Part shown: one piece after another, positions 5,739 to 10,666 of the stretch
Numbering within the stretch: position 1 is the stretch's first letter
How the letters are laid out: every line of letters begins with the position of its first letter
Source of the DNA: Rubrobacter sp.
GTDB taxonomy: Bacteria > Actinomycetota > Rubrobacteria > Rubrobacterales > Rubrobacteraceae
Assembly: GCA_013815485.1 (NCBI GenBank)
Contig: JACDGB010000031.1
Coordinates: 1 to 10,666 of the forward strand
DNA: 10,666 nt
Reading direction: 5' to 3'
The notes under the pieces: model-generated
What the model saw: the letters and a program-made list of their open reading frames with translations, nothing else
Told to the model about the DNA's origin: nothing
The model's database searches: none
Program-made: the position numbers and the translations under genes

Positions 5739-7335
5739 AGCGGATGATGCCGATCAGGAGGGCGAGTCCCATTACGGCGGCGACGACGAACCCGACGAGG
5801 CCGAAGACGCTCACGCCAAGCAGCCGGAAGCCGCTCTCGGAGAAGATCCCGAGCATCGAAGAACCGATGATGAGGGCGGCTATCAAGAGCGCGAAGACGA
5901 GCCGGTTGGCGAGGATGTCCACTTTGGAGATGAGTTCGTCGAGGCCGCCATGACGGAAATGCACTTCGACTTCTCCGTCCTTCAGCTCGTCGAGAAAGGC
6001 GTGTATCTGACGCGGATAATCCACGTAGGTGTCGGGCTGGGCGAGTTTCCTGGCCGTGCGGGCCGCGACGTACCTCGGGTCCCGGTAACGTGACACTAGC
6101 TTGCCAGCGGCCTCCGCGGCGGCGGCGGTTCCGGTGTCCCCGGCTTCGCCGCGCTCTTTGCCAAGCTCCTCCGCCGCTATCAGAGCCGCGAGCAGCCTGG
6201 CGGTCTCTTCTTGAAGCGTGGCGCCGCCTCTTCGGAGAGCCTCCAGGCTACGGTTCCGGATCTCCATCAGCGAATGCTCGCTCCACAACGGACCTCCGAG
6301 AGACCCCAACGTCTCCCGCAGTTCGCGGCGGAGCGCCGAAGGGTCATCGGGGACCGGGGTTCCGGCGAGCGGCAGTGCGCGAACTACGCCGTCCACGTCG
6401 CCGCGCCGGACGGCGGCGAGTGTCTCGGCGATGCCGCGCATCATCTCCGGGTCCAGGGCGAACCCCTCCGTCGGGTCGGCGAACCACAAGTCCCCGGAGG
6501 AACCATCCACGACGAACCGCTCCGGCGCGGGGTCGGGGAAGAAGATCCCCTCCAAAACCGCCATCCGCGTGAGCGCGTCCGAGATCTCCCGGTACTGCTC
6601 CGGCCCCGGCGTCCGAGGCTCTTCGACCGCCTCGAAGGTGATGCAGCGGGCGGCGGAGTAGTCGCGGTAGACGAGCGGAACCCTCGGGAAAAGCGGGCCG
6701 TCGAGGTCCCGTATTCGGCGCACGGTCTGGGCGGCGAAGTACATATCCCTGCGTTGCGCCGCATGCGCCGCGAACTCCGCCGCCGTGACGGTGGGGTCGA
6801 GCGGCAGCCGGTCCCCGAGTCTGCGGCGGGTGAGGTCAGCCACCGGACGCATCGCAAGCAAGTCCCGGCGCAACCCCCCTGGTCGCCGCAGCACCACGAG
6901 TGCCGGACGGTCCCCCGGTAACGTGACCCTGTGCGCCTGTGTGAACGTCCCCACCCTGACCGGGATCTCATCGAAAGACGGGAAGAGCCGCTCCAGCGTG
7001 TTCCCAAGCTCCCGTTCGACCAGCGCCCGCGTCTCCGCGAAAGCGGCGGGCCGCGCCGGAGCCGATGTTCTGGCGAGCTCGGAGATTATCCCCGGAGGCA
7101 ACAAGTCGCCCCGTCCCGCAAGGAAACGTCCGAGTTCGGCGAACGTCGGCCCCAACTCCTCAAGGGAGAGTCTCAGCCGCGTCCCGACCCTGCCAGGGTC
7201 CTCCCTGCGACGCCGAAGGGCGAACCGCCCCCCGAACACGAACCCGAAGCCGTAGCGCGCCCCGACGCGGGCGATACCGGCAACCCGCCGCGCCGGGCTC
7301 TCCGGTAAACCCCGCGTCACCTTCTCCGCTTCCAC
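5725..7335 (-). CDS. UbiB/AarF (ABC1)-family protein, probable pseudokinase
   Basis: This 536-aa protein aligns along its length with the UbiB/ABC1 atypical kinase family. It has LEELGPTF near residue 59, DLLPP near 77, RRPG at 150-153, DP at 268-269 and two hydrophobic helices at the C-terminus. UbiB proteins support quinone and isoprenoid lipid metabolism at the membrane. The usual functional residues are eroded: the KxGQ motif reads ELGR (67-70), the catalytic lysine of VAVKVQRPG is V148, the alanine-rich SIGQVHRA loop is GTFTQAHRV, DPHPGN is DPAPER (268-273) and DFG is DPT (287-289). The frame is intact and long, so this looks like a maintained pseudoenzyme rather than a decaying gene. 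The start used is GTG 7335 and no good ribosome binding site is visible. It is divergent from the glyoxalase gene. Confidence 0.78.
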   Translation of the reverse strand: MEAEKVTRGLPESPARRVAGIARVGARYGFGFVFGGRFALRRRREDPGRVGTRLRLSLEELGPTFAELGRFLAGRGDLLPPGIISELARTSAPARPAAFAETRALVERELGNTLERLFPSFDEIPVRVGTFTQAHRVTLPGDRPALVVLRRPGGLRRDLLAMRPVADLTRRRLGDRLPLDPTVTAAEFAAHAAQRRDMYFAAQTVRRIRDLDGPLFPRVPLVYRDYSAARCITFEAVEEPRTPGPEQYREISDALTRMAVLEGIFFPDPAPERFVVDGSSGDLWFADPTEGFALDPEMMRGIAETLAAVRRGDVDGVVRALPLAGTPVPDDPSALRRELRETLGSLGGPLWSEHSLMEIRNRSLEALRRGGATLQEETARLLAALIAAEELGKERGEAGDTGTAAAAEAAGKLVSRYRDPRYVAARTARKLAQPDTYVDYPRQIHAFLDELKDGEVEVHFRHGGLDELISKVDILANRLVFALLIAALIIGSSMLGIFSESGFRLLGVSVFGLVGFVVAAVMGLALLIGIIRSGRL

Positions 7336-7347
7336 GGGAGAAGCTTA

Positions 7348-7373
7348 TCAGCATTTAGCTTTCAGCCATCAGC
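7348..7373 (-). repeat. GCTGA-unit repeat, left copy
   Basis: Read on the minus strand, this segment carries three GCTGA units within 26 bases (plus-strand TCAGC at 7348, 7362 and 7369), separated by short TGG and AAAGCTAAAT-like spacers. A related block lies in the opposite orientation at 7494-7520, so the two flank most of the divergent intergenic region. They resemble short intergenic repeats. Whether they are dispersed in the genome cannot be seen here. Confidence 0.35.
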
Positions 7374-7463
7374 CAGGTAGCACAACATCGAAGTAGCGTC
7401 TCTGACCAGAAGCCTGACGCAAACTCGAGTTCTGCCTGGATGTCGCGAGAAGTGCGTCGTTGC

Positions 7464-7469
7464 TAAAAT
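7464..7469 (+). promoter_or_regulatory. Extended -10 candidate for the glyoxalase operon
   Basis: TGCTAAAAT at 7461-7469 fits an extended -10 element (TGnTAnnnT). No convincing -35 box lies at the right distance. It would give a leader of roughly 60 bases for the gene at 7536. Confidence 0.3.
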
Positions 7470-7493
7470 GGCCGGATGTCGGCCTCGGAAGAA

Positions 7494-7520
7494 GCTGACT
7501 GATGATAGCTGACGGCTAGC
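7494..7520 (+). repeat. GCTGA-unit repeat, right copy
   Basis: Two GCTGA units (7494-7498 and 7508-7512) and a GGCTAGC tail lie just before the ribosome binding site of the glyoxalase gene. They are inverted relative to the block at 7348-7373 on the other side of the intergenic region. The location within the predicted leader could allow an mRNA structure, but no strong hairpin is obvious. Confidence 0.3.
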
Positions 7521-7535
7521 GACGAAGGAGCGAAC

Positions 7536-7919
7536 ATGCGATACGTCCACACCTGCTACCGGGTTCTTGACCTCGACCGGAGCATAGACTTCTACGCGAA
7601 CAAGCTGGGCCTGGATCTGGTCCGCAAGAGTCCCGTTGGCTCCGACGCGACCAACGCTTTCTTCGCCGTCCCCGGCGACCCCGAGCCCCGCCTGGAACTC
7701 ACCCTCAACCACGACCAGCGGGAGCCGTACGAGATCGGGACCGGCTACAGCCACGTCGCGTTCGCCGTCGAAGACCTCGACGCCCTCTCAGATAAGCTGG
7801 AGGAGGCCGGTGGCGTGGACTTCGAGAGCAAACCCCACGCCATGGGCGGCAGTGGCACCCGCCTGTTCTTCGTCAAGGACCCAGACGGCTACCGCATAGA
7901 GTTCATCGAGCGCAAGTAG
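7536..7919 (+). CDS. Glyoxalase I-like VOC superfamily protein (lactoylglutathione lyase type)
   Basis: This 127-aa protein has two glyoxalase beta-alpha-beta-beta-beta modules and the length of bacterial GloA. All four metal ligands of the family can be placed: H5 in RYVHTCYRV, E54 in RLELTLNH, H73 in YSHVAFAVED and E122 in GYRIEFIER. Classical GloA isomerises the hemithioacetal of methylglyoxal and glutathione. Actinobacteria generally lack glutathione, so the thiol partner may be different (inferred). A strong AAGGAG ribosome binding site sits 6 bases before the ATG. The gene is first in a tight plus-strand run with the MNT/HEPN pair, whose start lies 6 bases after its stop. Confidence 0.88.
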   Translation: MRYVHTCYRVLDLDRSIDFYANKLGLDLVRKSPVGSDATNAFFAVPGDPEPRLELTLNHDQREPYEIGTGYSHVAFAVEDLDALSDKLEEAGGVDFESKPHAMGGSGTRLFFVKDPDGYRIEFIERK

Positions 7920-7925
7920 TCATAC

Positions 7926-8258
7926 ATGGAAACCGGGCGGGACCTCGGCGCCGATCTGGAGTGGCTCGTCGGGCGCATCAGGGACGGGTACGAGCCGGAG
8001 AAGATCATACTCTTCGGCTCCCTCGCCCGTGGTGATACCCACGAGGACAGCGACATAGACCTCATCATCGTCAAGGACACCGACGCAAGGTACGGCGAGC
8101 GGATCAAAGCTCTGACTCCGTTGATCCTGGATCGGCTCGTCGGGGCGGACATTCTCGTCTACTCTCTCGAAGAGTATGAGAATGCTCGGGAAAGGGGCAG
8201 CTCTTTCCTCAAAGAAGCCGAAGAAGATGGGTTGGTGCTCTATGAACGGCACGGTTGA
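7926..8258 (+). CDS. MNT-domain minimal nucleotidyltransferase (MntA-like antitoxin)
   Basis: This 110-aa protein has the minimal nucleotidyltransferase signature GSx10DxD in exact form: G31-S32, then ten residues, then D43-I44-D45, in the context ILFGSLARGDTHE followed by DSDIDLIIV. In characterised MntA/HepT systems such a protein is the antitoxin and adenylylates a tyrosine of the HEPN toxin, inactivating its RNase activity. It overlaps the HEPN gene by 17 bases, the usual tight coupling of such pairs. Only 6 bases separate it from the glyoxalase stop and no strong ribosome binding site is visible, so it is probably translated by coupling. The C-terminal half is acidic and helical. Confidence 0.85.
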   Translation: METGRDLGADLEWLVGRIRDGYEPEKIILFGSLARGDTHEDSDIDLIIVKDTDARYGERIKALTPLILDRLVGADILVYSLEEYENARERGSSFLKEAEEDGLVLYERHG

Positions 8259-8658
8259 AGACCCTCTAGCCTGGAGGAACTTCGCCGACGAGGACCTTCA
8301 CGCGGCACGGGTGCTTTCCACGAGCGAAGATGCGGAAGCTCTCGCTCACATAGTCACCTTCCACGCACATCAGGCGGTCGAAAAGTACTTGAAGGGCTTG
8401 CTCGTAGCGTATGGCGAGGAGCCGCCGCGCATCCACGTGCTACCCGAACTGCTCCGGCGAGCCACAAGGTACGTCTCCGACCTTGACAAAAGGGAGCTTC
8501 GCAGCGCGGTGATCAACCTGCACGACTACTATGTCCCAAGCCGCTACCCCGCCGAGGTCGGCGGCCCGACCGGTCCCATAACCTCCGAGGAAGCGACGGA
8601 GGCGATAGCCTGGGCGGAAGAGATAACCGCCGCCGTCCGCCCGCGCCTGGACGGATAA
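8242..8658 (+). CDS. HEPN-domain protein (HepT-like toxin partner of the MNT protein)
   Basis: This 138-aa all-helical HEPN protein starts DPLAWRNFADEDLHAARVL, followed by HAHQAVEKYLKGLLVAYGE and HVLPELL, which are conserved blocks of the PF05168-type HEPN family. The RNase motif Rx4-6H is present as R87-x6-H94 in RSAVINLHDYY, with Y96 in the position expected for MNT-dependent adenylylation (HxY). The following SRYP is also typical. The family role is an RNA-cleaving toxin neutralised by the MNT partner. The ATG at 8242 lies inside the end of the MNT gene. The frame is open further upstream, but the conserved domain begins right after this start. Confidence 0.85.
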   Translation: MNGTVEDPLAWRNFADEDLHAARVLSTSEDAEALAHIVTFHAHQAVEKYLKGLLVAYGEEPPRIHVLPELLRRATRYVSDLDKRELRSAVINLHDYYVPSRYPAEVGGPTGPITSEEATEAIAWAEEITAAVRPRLDG

Positions 8659-8781
8659 GCACACCGCCACCACTTTGAGGAGTCCCAGAATCTCATCAGC
8701 TAATTCAGGATTTGAGATATCTGATCGGGCAACCCTCGCAAGTAGTTAAAGTCTTGCGCATGTCGTGCCGATAACCTGTGC
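8659..8781. other. Intergenic region upstream of the pilin locus
   Basis: No coding frame or RNA gene is visible. ATCTCA at 8690-8695 and TGAGAT at 8713-8718 form a 6-bp inverted repeat with a 17-base loop, and TAACCT at 8771-8776 is a weak -10-like box just before the first pilin start. A promoter for the pilin operon is expected in this interval or shared from upstream, but I cannot identify one with confidence. Confidence 0.35.
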
Positions 8782-8854
8782 ATGGATGCGAAAGGACTGC
8801 GAAACCGAAGCACCTGGAAGGACGAAACGGGCTTCACGTTGCCTGAGGTCCTGA
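8782..8854 (+). pseudogene. FimT/GspH-like prepilin, severed N-terminus
   Basis: The first 24 codons of a type IV pilin-like gene are present: a basic leader ending KDETG, then FTLPEVLI with glutamate at mature position 5, which is the prepilin peptidase cleavage motif. After codon 24 the homology stops at a TGATCA and the frame runs on as unrelated sequence, because it crosses into DNA of opposite orientation. The matching body is on the minus strand at 9402-9853. Joining this piece to that body gives a 175-codon frame (174 aa) without gap or frameshift, reading FTLPEVLIIITIVIMGILL across the joint. In the present orientation no functional pilin can be made from it. The ATG at 8782 has no strong ribosome binding site. 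Confidence 0.75.
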
Positions 8855-8863
8855 TCACCACCA
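8852..8863 (+). repeat. Left inverted repeat of the invertible pilin segment
   Basis: TGATCACCACCA here pairs with TGATCATCATCA, read on the minus strand at 9856-9845. Ten of 12 positions are identical and both differences are C/T. Homology of both severed pilin genes changes over inside the TGATCA core. Confidence 0.65.
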
Positions 8864-8915
8864 ACATCTCCGTGAGGGTGAACCCCCGCTCATCCCGTAG
8901 GAGCCGGGTCTTCAT
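8855..8915 (-). pseudogene. PilW-like prepilin, severed N-terminus
   Basis: This is the first 20 codons of a type IV pilin-like gene on the minus strand: a basic leader with LLRDERG, then FTLTEMLVVI, with the cleavage glycine and mature glutamate 5. The ATG at 8915 follows the stop of the PilV-like gene by 8 bases, as in an operon. Past the TGATCA at 8857-8852 the frame enters foreign sequence and ends at 8700, giving a 71-aa chimera. Its body is on the plus strand at 9854-10479. Joining the two gives a clean 229-codon frame (228 aa). It faces the other severed pilin N-terminus, an arrangement that two neighbouring operon genes could only acquire by inversion. Confidence 0.75.
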
Positions 8916-8923
8916 CACGCTTC

Positions 8924-9409
8924 TCACTTCGCCTTCAGGGTGCCGGTGGTGTAGGTCTTGTTGCCGTCGAGGTCCCAGCACACGTTATCCCAGCACGCGC
9001 TCACCGTTATCCGCATCAAGCCTTGATCCGTGGAAGAGTCGTCGAAGACCGACCCGTTGGGGACCACGTACTGCTTGCGGACTTCGTACTCGTAGTTCGA
9101 GAACAACCCGTCGGGGTCCGTTTGCGCCGTGTACACGGAGAGGCCGCTCCCATTGAACTCTTCGCTCGTGCCCGCGTCCGGGGAGCTCGGGAACTCCGCC
9201 GCAACCTTGTTGTATGGCAGGCTTTGCGCTTTCTCCATTTGCTTTTTCGCCAGGGCTCGAGCCGTGTCGTAGTTGCCGCTACTGGTGGCCGCGTTGAGGC
9301 CCATGTCGAACATCCCCACCATCGGGATGATGGCGATGGACAGTATGATGATGGAAGCAATCACCTCCACCAGCGAGTAACCCGCTTCGTCTTTGAGCCG
9401 CTTAATCAA
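8924..9409 (-). CDS. PilV/GspI-like minor prepilin, intact
   Basis: This 161-aa type IV pilin-like protein has a basic leader MIKRLKDEAG, then YSLVEVIASIIILSIAIIP, with the cleavage glycine, glutamate 5 and a hydrophobic helix. The segment ARALAKKQMEKAQSLPYN is typical of PilV/GspI minor pilins. The C-terminal part has a close cysteine pair in SACWDNVCWD, which may form a disulphide. Minor pilins prime assembly of type IV pili or type II secretion pseudopili. The start is TTG at 9409, with GAGG 8 bases upstream, and it overlaps the end of the preceding pilin body by 8 bases. The gene is complete but lies inside the inverted segment, pointing away from the operon upstream region, so it probably lacks its promoter in this orientation. 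Confidence 0.85.
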   Translation of the reverse strand: MIKRLKDEAGYSLVEVIASIIILSIAIIPMVGMFDMGLNAATSSGNYDTARALAKKQMEKAQSLPYNKVAAEFPSSPDAGTSEEFNGSGLSVYTAQTDPDGLFSNYEYEVRKQYVVPNGSVFDDSSTDQGLMRITVSACWDNVCWDLDGNKTYTTGTLKAK

Positions 9410-9853
9410 TCTTGACCCTCGATGTCGCGGGATTCAGGTCCACGGTGTGCATAAGGTCGTTTGCCGCTCCGCCGTCATCAAGGCTGATCGTGGTAGTGAG
9501 ACCGGCCACGTTGGTGGCAGACCCGTCCGGCTCGAACTTGACGCCAAACGCGGTGTCTATCTCGGTCCTGCCGCTGTCATCGAGACTCCGCTCTCTGACA
9601 TTGGGGAGGTCGGGGAGCAGCCCACCCGGGAGCAACGGCACGATGTAGTAGTCGGCCGAGCCAGTCAATCCGTAGGTGCCTGGGGTCACCACCGCGTAGT
9701 CCTTGAGTTGGTTGGTTGACTTCGTGTGCGCCAGCCGCAAATCCGATGCGAACTGGTTGGTGTCAGAAGTGACCCGCCGGCTATCCACCAGCCCGAACCA
9801 GGAGGACGTGGCGATGGACAACAGGATGCCCATGATGACAATTGTGATGATGA
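9402..9853 (-). pseudogene. FimT/GspH-like pilin body, detached from its signal peptide
   Basis: From the TGATCA joint, the minus strand encodes TIVIMGILLSIATSSWFGL, the second half of a pilin helix, then a FimT/GspH-like region (SRRVTSDTNQFASDLRLAH) and a beta-rich C-terminus ending RVKID. The frame opens at an ATG at 9863 inside the palindrome, giving up to 153 aa, but that product has no leader, cleavage glycine or glutamate 5. The missing 24 codons are at 8782-8854 on the other strand. It is translationally linked to the PilV-like gene by an 8-base overlap. The gene is broken only by orientation: no internal stop or frameshift is seen. Confidence 0.75.
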
Positions 9854-9856
9854 TCA
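9845..9856 (-). repeat. Right inverted repeat of the invertible pilin segment
   Basis: Read on the minus strand this is TGATCATCATCA, the partner of the left repeat at 8852-8863 with 10 of 12 identities. After in-silico inversion the match between the two recombined sites is 12 of 13 positions (TGATCATCATCAC against TGATCATGATCAC). Confidence 0.65.
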
Positions 9857-9863
9857 TGATCAT
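9850..9863. repeat. Perfect 14-bp palindrome at the right inversion joint
   Basis: ATGATCATGATCAT is a perfect palindrome containing two overlapping-phase TGATCA units. It lies where the two headless pilin bodies meet and includes the right breakpoint. Confidence 0.7.
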
Positions 9864-10479
9864 AGTGCTCTTCGCGCTCTACGGCATCTTCGATATGAGC
9901 ATCCGAGTATTTCAGTTCGGCAATAACAAGGTCGAGGCCGTGGAGAACGCCCGGCTGGGGCTGGAGAAGATGGAGCGGGAGATCCGCGCGGCCTACCCGG
10001 TGGACAAGATCACACCCGCACCCAACCGGAAGGATTACGTCTTCTTCAACCCCGGCGTCCCCGGAACGGCGGCGCTTCCCGGTCAGAGGAGCATAACGTT
10101 CGGCAACGACCTCCCTGATCCTCCAGTAGCGGCGAACCGGCGCATCGTGGACCCGGCGACCGGCGCGACGGAGCCGGGCGAAGAGATAACCTACGCTCTC
10201 ACGGGTCCCGGCGCCGGAGGCGTGTGCCCCGCCCCGGACCCCGCGAACCCCGGCGTAACCTGCACCCTCGTGAGAAGCGAGAACAACGGCATCTCCCAGG
10301 CCGTGGTGGAGTATGTCAGGCCCGACGGGCTGACCCTCACCTACTTCAGGCCCGATGGTTCGGCCGTTAATCCGGCCAACAACGGCAGGGACGTGGGGAT
10401 AGTACGCATAAAGCTGGAGATAAAGAAGAAAGACTCGGCCCAGACCCTCACGACCGACGTGGACCTCAGAAACCGTTAG
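9854..10479 (+). pseudogene. PilW-like pilin body, detached from its signal peptide
   Basis: From the joint, the plus strand encodes IIVLFALYGIFDMSIRVF, the second half of a pilin helix, then VENARLGLEKMEREIRAAY, a typical PilW/GspJ-like segment. A long beta-rich, proline- and glycine-rich C-terminal domain follows, with a cysteine pair (GGVCPAPD and GVTCTLV), ending TDVDLRNR. Upstream in the same frame the sequence is open to 9703, but that part is the antisense of another pilin and has no GFxxxE cleavage motif. The proper 20-codon N-terminus is at 8855-8915 on the minus strand. The PilX-like gene starts 14 bases after the stop, so the downstream operon order is kept. Confidence 0.75.
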
Positions 10480-10493
10480 AGATCGAGGACGAG

Positions 10494-10666
10494 ATGAGCT
10501 ACCGGCGATTCATAAGAGATGAGACGGGCATGACGATGGGCCTGACGGTCATCATGATCGTCCTCATCGGCGTCATGGGAGCCGGGCTCCTGACCTTCGT
10601 CTCCACGGACCTCAACGCCGTGATCGAAGTCAACCGGGGACAGCGCGCGATGGAGCTGGCGGACGC
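10494..10666 (+). CDS. PilX-like minor pilin, N-terminal part (cut by window edge)
   Basis: There are 57 codons before the window ends. The sequence starts with a basic leader and DETG, then MTMGLTVIMIVLIGVMGAGLL, a hydrophobic helix like that of PilX N-terminal domains. It continues with NRGQRAMELADA, which is conserved in these proteins. The mature position 5 glutamate is not present, so processing may differ from that of the other pilins. A GAGGA ribosome binding site lies 5 bases before the ATG. The gene is on the plus strand outside the inverted segment and is the fourth gene of the reconstructed pilin operon. Confidence 0.75.
   Translation, partial: MSYRRFIRDETGMTMGLTVIMIVLIGVMGAGLLTFVSTDLNAVIEVNRGQRAMELAD

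Larger units (their letters stand above)
8855..9853. other. Invertible DNA segment, candidate phase-variation switch (999 bp)
   Basis: This segment carries, on the minus strand and in order, the body of a FimT/GspH-like pilin, a complete PilV-like pilin and the N-terminus of a PilW-like pilin. The flanks carry the missing N-terminus (left, 8782-8854) and the missing body (right, 9854-10479) on the plus strand. Reversing exactly this segment restores both genes in frame and yields four consecutive plus-strand pilin genes with operon spacing. Both ends lie in TGATCA within a 12-bp imperfect inverted repeat. No recombinase gene lies in the window. The present orientation is read as OFF. Confidence 0.7.

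Noticed and set aside
7362..7754. A 130-codon minus-strand frame covering the start of the glyoxalase gene
   Set aside because: It lies antisense to a gene with complete metal-ligand motifs and has no family features of its own.
8700..8981. A minus-strand frame of 93 codons as a complete small pilin
   Set aside because: The prepilin motif starts at 8915, and after the TGATCA joint the sequence is the antisense of the other pilin leader and intergenic DNA.
8782..9156. A 124-codon plus-strand frame starting with a prepilin motif, as an intact pilin gene
   Set aside because: Only the first 24 codons look like a pilin. The rest is the antisense of the PilV-like gene, rich in Arg/Ser, so the frame is a chimera made by the inversion.
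9703..10479. A 258-codon plus-strand gene starting at 9703
   Set aside because: The first 50 codons are the antisense of the FimT-like body and lack a leader or GFxxxE motif. The real sequence homology begins at the joint near 9854.
1..10666. CRISPR array, tRNA, rRNA, transposase or recombinase gene
   Set aside because: I saw no regularly spaced direct repeats, no tRNA-like cloverleaf, no rRNA and no transposase or recombinase motifs in any frame. The enzyme for the proposed inversion, if there is one, must be outside the window.

Overview
The window is GC-rich actinobacterial DNA, most likely from Rubrobacter or a close relative. The evidence is the codon use, many GTG/TTG starts, short-leader promoters, and a carotenoid cluster matching the bacterioruberin pigments reported from Rubrobacter. 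This assignment is inference from gene content, since no rRNA gene is present.

Left part (1-4774). The N-terminal part of a class V aminotransferase-fold enzyme runs off the left edge. Next to it is a carotenoid cluster: a CrtI/CrtD-family desaturase and a UbiA-family lycopene elongase on the minus strand (GTGA overlap), and a divergent CruF-type C50 carotenoid hydratase on the plus strand. The same three activities are clustered in haloarchaea as crtD-lyeJ-cruF and turn lycopene into bacterioruberin. A FIST-domain sensor-like protein follows cruF by 29 bases and probably shares its transcript.

Middle part (4775-8658). An AT-richer promoter region precedes a 75-residue protein of unknown function. 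It converges on a ClpS-like protease adaptor whose promoter predicts an almost leaderless mRNA. Next comes a divergent UbiB/AarF-family protein with the catalytic lysine and several signature motifs lost, apparently a pseudokinase. It is transcribed away from a glyoxalase I-like VOC gene, and a minimal nucleotidyltransferase/HEPN pair follows in tight spacing.

Right part (8659-10666), the most unusual region. It holds a type IV pilin-like minor pilin operon that has been rearranged. Two prepilin N-termini with good cleavage motifs face each other at 8782-8915. Their missing bodies lie about 1 kb away, also on opposite strands and meeting head to head at 9853/9854. Flipping 8855-9853 (999 bp) in silico, with both breakpoints in a shared TGATCA, rebuilds both broken genes in frame: a FimT/GspH-like pilin of 174 aa and a PilW-like pilin of 228 aa. 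It also puts the intact PilV-like gene between them on the plus strand, giving a four-gene operon that ends in a PilX-like gene. The breakpoints carry a 12-bp inverted repeat with 10 of 12 identities. I read this as an invertible DNA segment, a candidate phase-variation switch caught in the OFF orientation. A one-off inversion or an assembly inversion cannot be excluded from the sequence alone.
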